From positions 3,878,703 through 3,942,702 of the forward strand of contig CM021316.1 of NCBI GenBank assembly GCA_010645155.1: a DNA stretch of 64,000 bases. The letters are read 5' to 3'. Made by a program: the position numbers and the translations under genes. Source of the DNA: Tigriopus japonicus (Eukaryota > Arthropoda > Copepoda > Harpacticoida > Harpacticidae). Below are positions 1-9,567 of the stretch, piece after piece. The stretch's first letter is position 1, and each line of letters begins with the position of its first letter. The notes beneath the pieces are model-generated. The model was not told where the DNA came from. It made no database searches and saw only the letters and a list, made by a program, of their open reading frames with translations.

Positions 1-169
1 TTAAAAATGAATTGTTTTGCAGTATTGCTAAGAAGGAATGATTGGCATTAATATTCAAAATAATTCATTGCATAAATATTAGGATTTGTCAACTTGGCCT
101 GTTTTAGCATTTTTCGAAAATCCTTCAGGGACCCATTGGGGGTCCTGGCCCCCTGTTTGAGAACCGCTG
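1..169. mobile_element. terminal fragment of a hAT-like DNA transposon
   Basis: Read on the minus strand the segment begins CAGCGGTTCTCAAAC followed by a G/C-rich stretch (GGGGGCCAGGACCCCC), which is the typical terminal inverted repeat layout of many animal hAT transposons. The other end lies left of the window, so the 8-bp target duplication (the copy here would be 170-177, ctctaaag) cannot be confirmed. The minus-strand open frame at 48-314 runs across the element end and does not look like a gene. Confidence 0.55.
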
Positions 170-177
170 CTCTAAAG

Positions 178-871
178 TAAAGCTGACCCGATCCAGTCTT
201 CAATGTGTGAAAATGTGTGATACGTGCTCGCATTATGAAAACCCTTACAATGAAGCCAAGATTGTGATTAATTCTCTGACGTAGTGCACTTGATTTGGAA
301 GTTTGTCTAAACACAAAAAATTGGTTCGTTTATTTGTATTTTGTAGGTAATCATTTAGAGATTAGGAATTCTTGAAGTTTCTTTTCTTTTACCTACACCT
401 GTTACATGTTGACAAAGAAACTCATTGACGTTGTGTTGAGGAGAGTGTGATTAAGTCCTGAAGAAGGCCTTGGATAACTCTTGATCGAGGTGTTTGTCAA
501 AGAGAGGAACTTTGTTGTCCTTTTCCGGATACATGTTTTGAAAATTACTTTAAGAACACATAAGAAGCCTTTTGATTGTTTTATTGTTTTGAAATAACAA
601 AGAGCACATTAATCCTCGTAGTACACTCTCAATGAGCCGTGCTTTAAGGTCTCCGCGGCAACAACCATTCGAACCTGAGAGAAGTGCAACTTGTCGCGTT
701 CTCGATTGGGTGAGAGAAGTGCTGTCTAATTCGGAGCTCGAGGTTAGTCCACATGATGGGCCTGATGAGCGAGAAAACGTGGGTGGAGTGAAAACTTTCG
801 GTGTAGCGATGGATGAAAGTAGGAACATCGTCGTCTCCGAACCGTGAAAAGTGGACCCGAGATACGAAACG
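178..871. other. upstream intergenic DNA, no convincing gene
   Basis: The stretch holds a 71-codon plus-strand frame (632-847) and overlapping minus-strand frames (550-883), none with a recognisable domain, and the two strands are open over the same interval. It lies directly upstream of a TATA box and is more likely promoter-proximal DNA of the neuropeptide gene than a separate gene. Confidence 0.3.
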
Positions 872-919
872 TATATAAGCCAAATGACTTCAATTGTCGG
901 TTTTACTTCCCGTTCTTCG
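872..919 (+). promoter_or_regulatory. TATA-box core promoter and short 5' UTR exon of the neuropeptide gene
   Basis: A TATATAAG box lies at 872-879. A start about 30 bp downstream (near 905) would give a short untranslated exon ending at a possible donor at 919/920 (GTGGTAAAG). The matching acceptor is the strong TTTATTTCTAG at 1209, just ahead of the ATG at 1225. The box and splice sites are seen; the link between them is inferred. Confidence 0.45.
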
Positions 920-1224
920 TGGTAAAGACTTGTGAGCCAGAAAGGTGGATTGTTTAACCCATTACAAATAGATCGGTACGGTTCAAAGTACGAGATAAGT
1001 GTCGAAATTCAAAACTTACCCGCATCGTCAGTGAAAACCACAGAACCGCAAATGGAATAAATGGAACTAAATGTGTAAAAGAGGTCCTTAAGCCCCACAG
1101 GATAAAATGTTTGGTTTCTACCTCATGGAAATCAAGACATTTTGTCACTAGCTTCATCTCAAATCTAAAGCTAAAAGAATCTAAAATCTATTTCATATTT
1201 TATTTCTAGGTTTCAAGCTTGGCC

Positions 1225-3352
1225 ATGCTCAAAGATGACCATGTTATTTTGACCACTAGTCGTGTGCTCTTTGTAATATTAATACTTATTCTTGAGAGTA
1301 TTGCTGTGGATTCAAGTGGTTATATCCCAAACCATGAAATGTATGGCTCCTTCCCAATGGACATTTCATTGGGGGAGAATGAAATTCAAGGTAATAATCA
1401 TATACATGTTTGGATTCGTTCGAACGCTTTTCAAGTAGGTCATCCTCAGGTGATGTGGAATTAACCAAGAGGGGTTGGAACAACTTTAATGCTGGATATG
1501 GAAAACGAGCGTGGAATAGCTTCAACGGTGGATTTGGGAAACGATCCAGGGTATTTCAAAACCGCCTAAGTTGAAAAGCCTAACATGTTCATGTTCATGT
1601 TCTATTTGAAGGAATTAGACATAAACAAAGAATTCCACCGGGATCTTTTGGCACAAGAACTTGGCTCTAATTACGTTAAAAGAGCTTGGAATAGTGGTTT
1701 CGCTGGAGGAATGGGAAAGCGTGCCTGGAACTCTGGATTTCAAGGTGGGATGGGAAAGAGAGCATGGAACTCAGGATTCGTTGGAGGTATAGGGAAGCGA
1801 TATTCCCCATTCGAAATGGACAGCAAATTGCCTCTCATTGACCTAAACAAAAGAGCTTGGAATTCTGGATTCGCCGGTGGATTAGGAAAACGGGCTTGGA
1901 ATTCCGGGTTTGCGGGAGGAATGGGTAAACGAGAATGGAATTCAGATTTCGTTGACTCCCTTGAAAAGCGTGCCCTTGAAGCGCTTCAAGATGCTGGCGA
2001 GAACGATGAACAAGGTGGGTTGGTTGGCTTTTGGGATCAATTGCTGGTTCAAGCTTGTCAAAGTTTCCCAACATTTGTTATTTTGATTTGTTTTTCTTTT
2101 CATTGACTTTCACTTTCACAAGGCAGCTTGTTGTTTGACACTTGTTGAATATAAGTTCCAAAGAATAATAGATTACACTCACAATTACTGTGAAACTGCT
2201 TCAAAACACCAGACATAATATTGTCGGATTTGCAATTTGAAAAAAGTTGATGAATTCCTTCCTATTGTAAAAGGACCTTTGAATTTTAAGTAGTGAGCTG
2301 AAAATTATATTTTAACTCTGAACCAAATTTTTCCTATTTTTTAAGCATTTTTAACTGCTTCGTGATTTTGAGCGATTTTTCAATAACTTTTGCAACTATT
2401 TTACTCTTTTTCAATTTTTCCGACTTTTTAAACTACTTTAGATATTTTCATGAGTTTTAGGCTAAAAGTAAAAAAAAATCTTTACCTTTTAGAAACTCGA
2501 GGTTCTCCAAATTTATGATTGAATTCTTGCCATTTTTCTTTTTTAAAGTACATTTGCTTGTAAGAAGTGGCTGGTTTCGAATAATTTTCACTCCCTCGCA
2601 TTTAAAACATTTTAGAATGGGCATCAGGCGTTCATAATATGCCGCAAAATAATCCAGGTCATAAAACCCTAAATTCCACTAATTTAGCCAACTATTTTAA
2701 CTTTTTTCCCAATTGTGAATTTCTGCACAAACTATTTTGTCGAAAAAAGATGACTAAAAAGTTAGTTCCCTGCCCTTTTCACCAACTGAAAATCCCCTTC
2801 CTCTTGATAACTTTCGCGTGTCCAGTAGTAAAGCTTGTACATATAACCAAATACTAGTTTAAGACCATTCCTTGAAATAGCTTGATGCGATTTGAAAGTT
2901 ACCTAGAGCTATACTTAATCAAGTAAGTTCCACATTTTGCACGTTCTCAAAATAGGGATTGGTTCAAACTGCGGTAAATATGAAAATCCCGCCCCAGGTG
3001 GGTCGCTGTTTCTTTGAATACTCGCTGCACTTCAATATTGGAACGTACAATGTATTTTCAATTTTGAATTATATCTGATGAAATTTCAAGGAATGCCTGA
3101 CTTTCAAACATGAATGTTGAACACTCTTGTGATTAAAATTAATATCCTCCCTTCAAAGTTTGTTCCCATGTTCTTTCATTTCTCCCCTATATTCACGTAG
3201 TTTACAAGGTTCTTTTCGTTCTTTTAAAGTTACATGTTAATAAAGGAAAGGATTTGTGCTTTAATGTGCTTTTAAATAGTTTACTGCTTGATAATGTATA
3301 AACCTCTAAATATTGTGTTCTTTTTTTGATCTTCTTAGGTCTTCAAAGCTAA
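1225..3352 (+). CDS. neuropeptide precursor with WNSGFxGGx-amide repeats (short isoform, 227 aa)
   Basis: Exons 1225-1390, 1450-1550, 1612-2014 and 3339-3352 (stop 3350-3352) join with GT-AG sites and matching phases. ATG 1225 is the first ATG after the 1209 acceptor. Exon 1 encodes a hydrophobic signal peptide (about residues 14-32). Exon 2 carries GWNNFNAGY and AWNSFNGGF. Exon 3 carries AWNSGFAGGM twice, AWNSGFQGGM, AWNSGFVGGI and AWNSGFAGGL. Each is followed by GKR, so each should be cleaved by a prohormone convertase and C-terminally amidated. A final copy, EWNSDFVDSL, is followed by EKR and has lost the amidation glycine. YSPFEMDSKLPLIDLN is a KR-flanked spacer peptide. The peptides fit the FXGGXamide group reported from crustaceans (remembered, not searched), and GWNNFNAGY aligns with decapod allatostatin-B peptides of the WNKFQGSW-amide type except for its last residue. 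Secreted, neuroendocrine; receptor unknown. Confidence 0.85.
2015..3338 (+). other. intron of the neuropeptide gene, no further peptide exon seen
   Basis: The stretch runs from the GTGGGT donor after 2014 to the strong acceptor (GTTCTTTTTTTGATCTTCTTAG) ending at 3338. I looked for Gly-Lys-Arg processing sites in coding frames and found none. The open frame at 2639-2857 has no signal peptide or repeats. Confidence 0.5.
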
Positions 3353-3565
3353 GGTTTTTGTGCGTCTGGATTTGCTACGACAACTAAGAACGATTGGTAT
3401 CTTCACAAGCGAAAGAGTCAATCTGCATTGCCCTTGATTGCTCTTCTCTTATGTCATCTCTCATTAATATGTGCCCTGTGAAAATCATCTGTCCTCTGGA
3501 AAGATCTGAACCAAATTACTGCTTTCTTTGGACACCATTTATTTGGATGTTTAATCTCAAATGAA

Positions 3566-3638
3566 AATAAACCAAACCCAAAAGGTCCCAATAGTCGGTT
3601 GTTCCATCAGTGTCACGTACTTGTAATTTGTTAATAAA
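3566..3638 (+). terminator. poly(A) signals for the short neuropeptide transcript
   Basis: Two perfect AATAAA hexamers at 3566-3571 and 3633-3638 lie about 215 and 285 bp after the stop at 3350-3352. They support the exon at 3339 as a true terminal exon. Confidence 0.5.
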
Positions 3639-3865
3639 CTCGAACCAGCCTCATAACAATGATGTAGCCTTTTTATGTGTTAAACATGCCCTTTCTTACC
3701 TTTCTTTTTTGACAAAGTTTGATTGGTTACCATCACATATAATTCAAATCTTTAACAAACAGGTAAGTTTCCTCTGCATAAATTAATTTTGATTTGCCCA
3801 AGTGCGATTAGATCGCAAAAAAATCCACCATTTCGAAATCTTACACTAACAAGTTGTATTTTTAG

Positions 3866-4562
3866 ATTTAAGTAAGCAATCAAAACGAAATTGGTCCTCA
3901 TTGGGAATTCGAGGAGCGTGGGGAAAACGCTCGATGGCTCCACCTCCAAACCATGTCATTTTTTCTCCGTCAAACTTCAGAGGTAGGGTGGTCAAAAGAT
4001 ATTACCTGAATTCACAGCCTTTGCCCGGAGCAGCGGCATTTTTTATTATAAACTTTGCTTTCCAGCATTGCAAGACAACATGAATAAGCGTACAAATGGT
4101 TGGTTGGCTCTGCGTGGATTGTGGGGGAAACGTTCCATGTCGCCATCTTCGGTCTCTGGCGGAGCTTCCTTTTCATTATTCTCTGACTCATGTTTTCCGG
4201 ATGGTTATGCATTTTCAACAACGTGCAAGAGATCTACAAGAGCAATTCCCAAAATCTCAAGCGAAGAACTGAAGCAACTTTCCTTTGTCCTTTTGAGGAA
4301 TCACGTAAGATCCTAATTAGTTACAGGTTTGCTCGGGTTACCACTCCGCATAATTCCTTTTTTTTTTGCAAAGTTTCTTACCACTTATTTTGTTTCATAT
4401 GTTTTGGTTCGTTGACAAAAAAAAGGATTCTCCATTTCCCGTACAATTACCAATGTAATGCCAGAAATTTGCCGCGAGAATAGGGGCAGGCACACGGTCG
4501 GACTACAGATATCTGCAGGGACGACTTTCTTTCTATTTTAGAGGGACAATTTTCACAGATAG
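3866..4562 (+). CDS. allatostatin-B/MIP peptide exons, probably the 3' part of the same precursor
   Basis: Exon 3866-3982 follows acceptor TTGTATTTTTAG and encodes KR-NWSSLGIRGAW-GKR. Exon 4066-4304 follows CTTTCCAG and encodes KR-TNGWLALRGLW-GKR. Both end in Trp-Gly-Lys-Arg, so both should be amidated. TNGWLALRGLW has the W(X6)W-amide signature of allatostatin-B/myoinhibitory peptides; NWSSLGIRGAW is W(X8)W and resembles the crab form WSSLRGAW-amide with two extra residues. A GTAAGA donor at 4305 and acceptor TTCTATTTTAG at 4541 give a last exon 4542-4562 (RDNFHR, stop); without that splice the frame stops at 4314-4316. Exon 3866 has a phase-1 start, so it joins the donor at 2014 in frame (total 348 aa). 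No separate signal-peptide exon was seen between 2015 and 3865, which favours one shared precursor; RNA evidence is lacking. Confidence 0.75.
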
Positions 4563-5109
4563 TTGACCACAGGCTGCCTGAATATGCTTAAAATTTCCGA
4601 ATGTTGTTCCCTGAGTATATCCAAAATGCAGTACAGGTTCAACCTGGAACAACACTTAGACCTTGTCAGTAACATTTTAAACTGACATAATAAGGAATTA
4701 CTAAAGTCAGTGAACTTGATTTTTCGTATTTCAAAGTTATTTAATAACTTATTATATTGAATCTTAGTCAAAAACTCTTGTTTTTTCTTCTTTCCTGTTA
4801 GCCAGAAAGGGTACTATTCCATTACTATTCCACGTTCCGTCTTCTCACAGTTAGGTGTGAAATTGTTTGGTTGGCTCCCTCTCTTGGGCTAGGTCAGTCT
4901 GGTCAGCTTCTTAATCTAGTTGTTGTTTCCTGTTAATCTTTCTTCACACCCCCTTCTTCTCTCATTACTTTTGTTAGAGTTTTGGTTGTTAGTTTTCCTT
5001 GCATTTACATGATGGAGGCTATCCTGAGTCAGGTTAGCGATGAGGCTTAGAAATGTCTGCATTTAGCCTTAGAAGGGAAGGATCCCTCTGTTGTAAAGAA
5101 GGCTTTCAT
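4563..5109. other. intergenic stretch downstream of the neuropeptide gene
   Basis: AT-rich sequence with only short open frames and no family signature. It probably contains the 3' UTR of the long transcript; no perfect AATAAA was found close to 4562. Confidence 0.35.
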
Positions 5110-5274
5110 AGTCACAGTCAAACTAGTTATTCGGTCAATCTGAGACTGACCTCGTCAGTAACTGAATTGCTTCTTCCTTTGCTCTGGCTGAACACAAGAT
5201 TGGATTATTGTGCACAACACTAAGCACGAACTTTGTCAAAAAGTACCAGTAAACAAACCTGCCTAAACGTTCAA

Positions 5275-5865
5275 ATGGGGGGAATTGTTAAAGGTTGTAG
5301 CTCTTTTGAACACCCACAGTGGTGTCAAAAATTGTTGAAGTTTGGGCTCCTGAAATACAACAAGAAAGGGTGCTCAAAGGTCGAGTGCCCCTTCTTCCAC
5401 CCGTACATGTGTCGTAGATCAATGAGTAGTGGGACATGTTTCTATGTGGAGTGTAAACAGGTCCATGTACGAGGAGGCACTCAGAGGAAACCGAGACCAG
5501 AAAAATCTGGGTCTCATAGTTATGGATATAGGTTAGCCTCCAATCCCCAACCAATCGCCCGAACATTTCATCCTTTCAGCCTACCCCCTCCTCGTCCTTC
5601 TCCTCCTCCCAACTCCTTGTCCCATTTCCCTTACCTTACCTCAAAACCTATTCCTATTTCCACCCTTCTCCCCAAGATCCATAACCCAGTTCCTCATCCC
5701 ACTTTTTCCTATGGGCAACCTGGGTCCTACTCTAATGTAGTCGCCCCTCCCCAAAAATCCCTTCTTGTAGAGCAAAATTTTGTTAGTAAGCAGGATTTTT
5801 TAAGGTTAGACAGGAAGGTCCAAGAACTGATAGACTTGTTCCATCGGAAGACCTTAAGCCCATAA
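5275..5865 (+). CDS. LINE ORF1 protein with two CCCH zinc fingers
   Basis: This 196-residue frame starts at the first ATG; an in-frame TTG upstream is not needed. Residues about 17-65 hold two CCCH-type motifs, C-X15-C-X4-C-X3-H (ending CPFFH) and C-X8-C-X4-C-X3-H (CRRSMSSGTC...CKQVH). A long Pro-rich, Ser-rich region follows (about 95-165), then a short helical end. The reading frame of ORF2 overlaps its last codons and encodes an endonuclease, so this is the RNA-binding nucleocapsid-like ORF1 of a non-LTR retrotransposon, acting in the ribonucleoprotein. CCCH fingers in ORF1 are less common than CCHC knuckles. The frame is intact, although the element is not. Confidence 0.7.
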   Translation: MGGIVKGCSSFEHPQWCQKLLKFGLLKYNKKGCSKVECPFFHPYMCRRSMSSGTCFYVECKQVHVRGGTQRKPRPEKSGSHSYGYRLASNPQPIARTFHPFSLPPPRPSPPPNSLSHFPYLTSKPIPISTLLPKIHNPVPHPTFSYGQPGSYSNVVAPPQKSLLVEQNFVSKQDFLRLDRKVQELIDLFHRKTLSP

Positions 5866-6178
5866 AAGGGATTTATTTGAACGTGCATTGTCTGATTTCT
5901 AAAAAAGACAGCACAAAGGTCAGAGTACTGGAGGAGCTAGCCATTGATAGAGAGGTCTCCTTCATCTCCATTACAGAGACTTGGCTTCGTCCAGGAGTTT
6001 TAGACGAAGAAGTAGCAATAGCTGGTTTTAGGCTAGTTCGATGTGATAGAGTACGCCCTGAAAATCCCATTTTTCCCACATGGGGGCGTATGTCTATATG
6101 TCAGGAAAGACTTACATTTTAGTCATGTTCATAAGTCGAATGCAGAAGTCGAAGTTTTGATTTGCCACGTCAAGTTTA
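5865..6178 (+). pseudogene. LINE ORF2 fragment: APE-type endonuclease N-terminus
   Basis: The frame begins GIYLNVHCLISKKD and contains the ITETWLRPG motif and a D-R-V-R-P stretch, as in the apurinic-like endonuclease of CR1/L2/Jockey LINEs. Compared with the copy at 55700 (NPIFPHGGVCLYVRKDL) an extra T near 6071 shifts the frame, so the tail of the domain is read in two frames. Not functional. Confidence 0.75.
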
Positions 6179-6503
6179 ACAAAGCATGCTTTATATAGCC
6201 CCTAAGAAGGCAAATATCTTGACAAATCTATTCAAAAAACGGCAAATTCTGCAACAACATAGCACAAGAAGAGCAGAAATAAGAGCAGTTTCTGCTCTTA
6301 TTTATAGATCAGGCAAAAAGGACCACAAATAGCTTGGCAACCCTGCTATTAACTGTAGGTCCTCTGAGCTCTGTGGCTTGAATGCTTGGTTTGACTTGAG
6401 GCAGCAGAAATGGAAACAAGCTCAGCTTGCAAAATTGAAGTGCTTGATAGCTTGGGAAATCCCATCAGTAGTATTTACCACCCTTTTGTTTTGTCTCCAC
6501 TTA

Positions 6504-7957
6504 AGGCTGGTCTACACATGAAACATTTTGGCTAGATTATTTGTCAAATATTCCGAAAATGTTTAGTGTTTGCCAAATGTTTCCTTTTTGTTGCTTCTAC
6601 ACGTGAACGTGCAGTTTGTCAAATATTTTTACCCTTGGCCAGAGTGTTGCTCATTTTTTCAAATTGTTTCAAACTGGCACTGCCAAATACTGTTTAAAAA
6701 CCAGTCACCTTTAGCAGAGTCCCGTAATTTAGAAAGTGAATTGTATACTGCCACATATTGTCACTTTTCAACGACATTTTTTTCAATCTTGCTTTCTGCT
6801 TGAGACTTTTTTCTTTCCTTCAGTACTCATAACGCGACACTATGGACATTGACAATATTTACAATCATTTTTAGTCCTTTTCTTGTCCCCCCCCACAAAC
6901 TATTTTGAGACCTCTACTCTCCACTGGAATTTGGTTTTGTCGAGTTGGGTTTTGGTGAACATTGGCAGTCAGAACTGCCACTTGGCAACGTTGCTACTTT
7001 GTAAACTCCTCCGAACCTGTCAGTTGACGCATTTACAGCAATTACCAGTGACGTCATCATTTTTGGCGGGAAAAAAAGTTCGGAAGACCTGTGTTTCTGA
7101 TGAGCGTGCGAGGTGACTAAAACAAAGGTTTAGGTCTGGTGATTGCAACAATGCCTTTCTAATCTGCACAAATTGAAGTTGAAATAGCAATTCTTGACAT
7201 TGTATTTGCAAAAAAGTATGTTTTGTTGCTTTTGTCTAAAATTTTGCTACATAAGTTGAGAGGGTTCTTCCGAACTTTGAAATTAGGAATGCCCAACTTT
7301 GAATAACAAGATGGCCAGAGGAGATCGGTTCTTGGGACAACTAAACCTAAAAACAAATAATTTGTTAAATTGAAGGCTTCCAATTTCTCCATTTGTTTTC
7401 ACATTACTTTGTAGTACTTCTCAACATACATTAACCATGTTATTGCCCATAAATGCAACATTTTTCGAAAATCTGACCCTTGAAAACTGAGATTTTTTTG
7501 GCAAGCCTACACTGCTAACGGCAGTTAGAGACGGCAGCAGGTCCGTAAAATGATACGGTAATCACTCCCTTTGAGACGTGACTAGTCCAAAACACTACCA
7601 AATGATTATCGATGACTTTTGATGTCGTCCATCCACGTGGATTCTTGCAAACTTTTACAAATGACGTTCAATTTTGGTGATCTTGATGCCAAAAGTAAGG
7701 GAATTATTGTTTTGTCCTTCAATTCATTAACTTGAAACATTTTACTTAACAATAATTGTTTAGTGGTTGGACACCCTGCACGCATCGATGTGTATTTCGA
7801 TTGTCGACGAGAAAAAGTTAGCCTAACGACAAATAATTTTTCAACATGTTCAAAGTCAGAAATATTTGACAAACAGAAAATAACATTTGCCATCAAGCAA
7901 ATTTTGTCTTGGATTTGACCAAATATTAGCCGTTTTGTTTTACGTGTAGACCAGCCT
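6504..7957. mobile_element. PIF/Harbinger-like non-autonomous element with TTA target duplication
   Basis: The ends are AGGCTGGTCTACAC at 6504 and GTGTAGACCAGCCT at 7944-7957, a perfect 14-bp inverted repeat with weaker similarity continuing inwards (repeats of TTTGACAAATATT type). A TTA lies on both sides (6501-6503, 7958-7960), the usual PIF/Harbinger target. No transposase is visible in the 1.45 kb; short frames at 6570-7392 and 7606-7992 have no domain. Confidence 0.75.
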
Positions 7958-7960
7958 TTA

Positions 7961-8200
7961 TCGGATAGGTAAACTTTGTTTGCTGGTACCACGACGTAGT
8001 GCGGCTGCGGGTTTTACGCTTCAAACTAGTTATTCGGTCAATCTGAGACTGACCTCGTCAGTAACTGAATTGCTTCTTCCTTTGCTCTGGCTGGACACAA
8101 GATTGGATTATCGTGCACAACACTAAGCACGAACTTTGTCAAAAAGTACCAGTAAACAAACCTGCCTAAACGTTCAAATGGGGGAAATTGTTCCACCGAT
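7961..8200 (+). mobile_element. LINE 5' UTR fragment with start of ORF1
   Basis: Sequence from GCTGGTACCACGACGTAGTG to the ORF1 start (CAAATGGGGGAAATTG, near 8175) matches the 5' end of the LINE at 5110 and the fragment at 32020. Similarity ends shortly after the ORF1 ATG. Confidence 0.7.
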
Positions 8201-8840
8201 ATATTTAGTTCACCAGCTTGCCCCATTCCAGTGCCTCCAGATGTTGGAGATCAAAACGTGCAAGAAAATTCACCAAAAGCACAAGAAAAGGTGCAAAGTT
8301 TTTAACGACTCATGGGAAAGCACAAGAAAAAGCACAATACTTCAAATCCAAGCTTTCTAAAGTATTAAAAGCTAATGCAATTGCTAAATAGTACTTAAAG
8401 ATCAAAAAATTGAATTGAAAAGGGCAATATGATAGGCCAGCACTCATGTTTAGATACAATAACTGTTTCCTACAGAACTAATTTTAATCATGATTTAATT
8501 TTCTGTGGTTGATGGGACGTGTTTAGTTGAATAAAGTAAGTTTAAATAAGAAGAGCTTGGAAAAATTTGCCGTTTTTTAGCCCTAAAGTTGCATTATTGT
8601 TTTGGTGAAATTTGCATTTAATTCAATGAGCGTTGCCAAAACGTTGATATTTTCTGGACTAGAAATGTCATGTAGGAAAAGCTGTGCTTTAAGCTGCCAT
8701 AATTATCTCTTTGAATTTATAGCTCTAAAGAACCTTTTTGAGCCAAGCTTGCTTGTGAATAGTGCCCAAAATCCCCCATGCTCTGGGGGATTTTGGGATT
8801 CTCTTTGAACATTGACTTGGATGTTTGACCACGAGTATTT
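8201..8840. other. unassigned DNA between LINE fragment and foldback element
   Basis: No coding region or repeat that I recognise; frames at 8136-8360 and 8602-8808 are short and lack domains. Confidence 0.3.
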
Positions 8841-9217
8841 GTGCTGTGCCAAGCAGTGATGGCATATGAATAAAAACCATTTTCTGCCACTTGGCAGAAA
8901 TTGGTGGCAGAAAATGGCTTTTATTCATGCGAAGAAAGTGGCAGAAAATGGCAGAAATTGATTTTTCTAGAAACTCATGTAAATCAATATATTCAATAAT
9001 TGAAGGGATAAAATTTGGCACTTTTGGTCTAAGTATGACCTTACCATCCCTTCAAAAGCTCATTGCATCGAAGAAGTTTGTGAAATCAATGTCCTCGATT
9101 CGTTTTTGAGTTTCCCTCGAAGTCAGGGTGGCCAAATCGAGCACTTTTGTTTCGTCTTAAATATACACCGAGAGTTAAAACTTGAATGCAATTAAATTCT
9201 GTAATCCTCGATCACTA

Positions 9218-9361
9218 TTTGAACACAATAGCTGAGAATTGTTGGATTTTAAATTGTTTAAATATCGTAAATGCAAAACGTTTTAAAATTTGAACACAAT
9301 AGCTGAGAATTGTTGGTTTTTTTAAATGTTTAAATATCGTAACTGCAAAACGTTTTAAAAT
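9218..9361. repeat. tandem duplication, about 75-bp unit
   Basis: Two adjacent copies of a unit containing TTGAACACAATAGCTGAGAA and ending in GCAAAACGTTTTAAAA, with few differences. It lies in the hAT interior and has no coding meaning that I can see. Confidence 0.7.
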
Positions 9362-9567
9362 TTTAATACTAAGGCCAAAGATATATTTTTCAAATACAAT
9401 TACAACACAGTCTTACAAGGATCATTTGAAGAAAAATATTTGTTATTTTTAAGTCAATACAATTGCAATATGTTTGATGTATAAATTACAACTTAACATT
9501 CTGTTCTAACAAAGTCTGATTTGCAGATGTTTGCTTGCTAAAAACCGAATTAGTTTCAAATGCATTA

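Larger units (their letters stand above)
5110..6178 (+). mobile_element. CR1/L2-like LINE, 5' part (5' UTR, ORF1, start of ORF2)
   Basis: The 5' untranslated part (5110-5274) recurs almost identically at 8015-8180 and 32065-32220. ORF1 (5275-5865) is intact; ORF2 starts in an overlapping frame and is cut off near 6178, where similarity to the longer copy at 55695 stops. The copy is therefore 3'-truncated or rearranged, not the usual 5'-truncated LINE. Confidence 0.75.

Noticed and set aside
632..847. 71-codon plus-strand ORF upstream of the neuropeptide TATA box
   Set aside because: No motif, both strands open over the same bases, and it sits in the promoter-proximal region.
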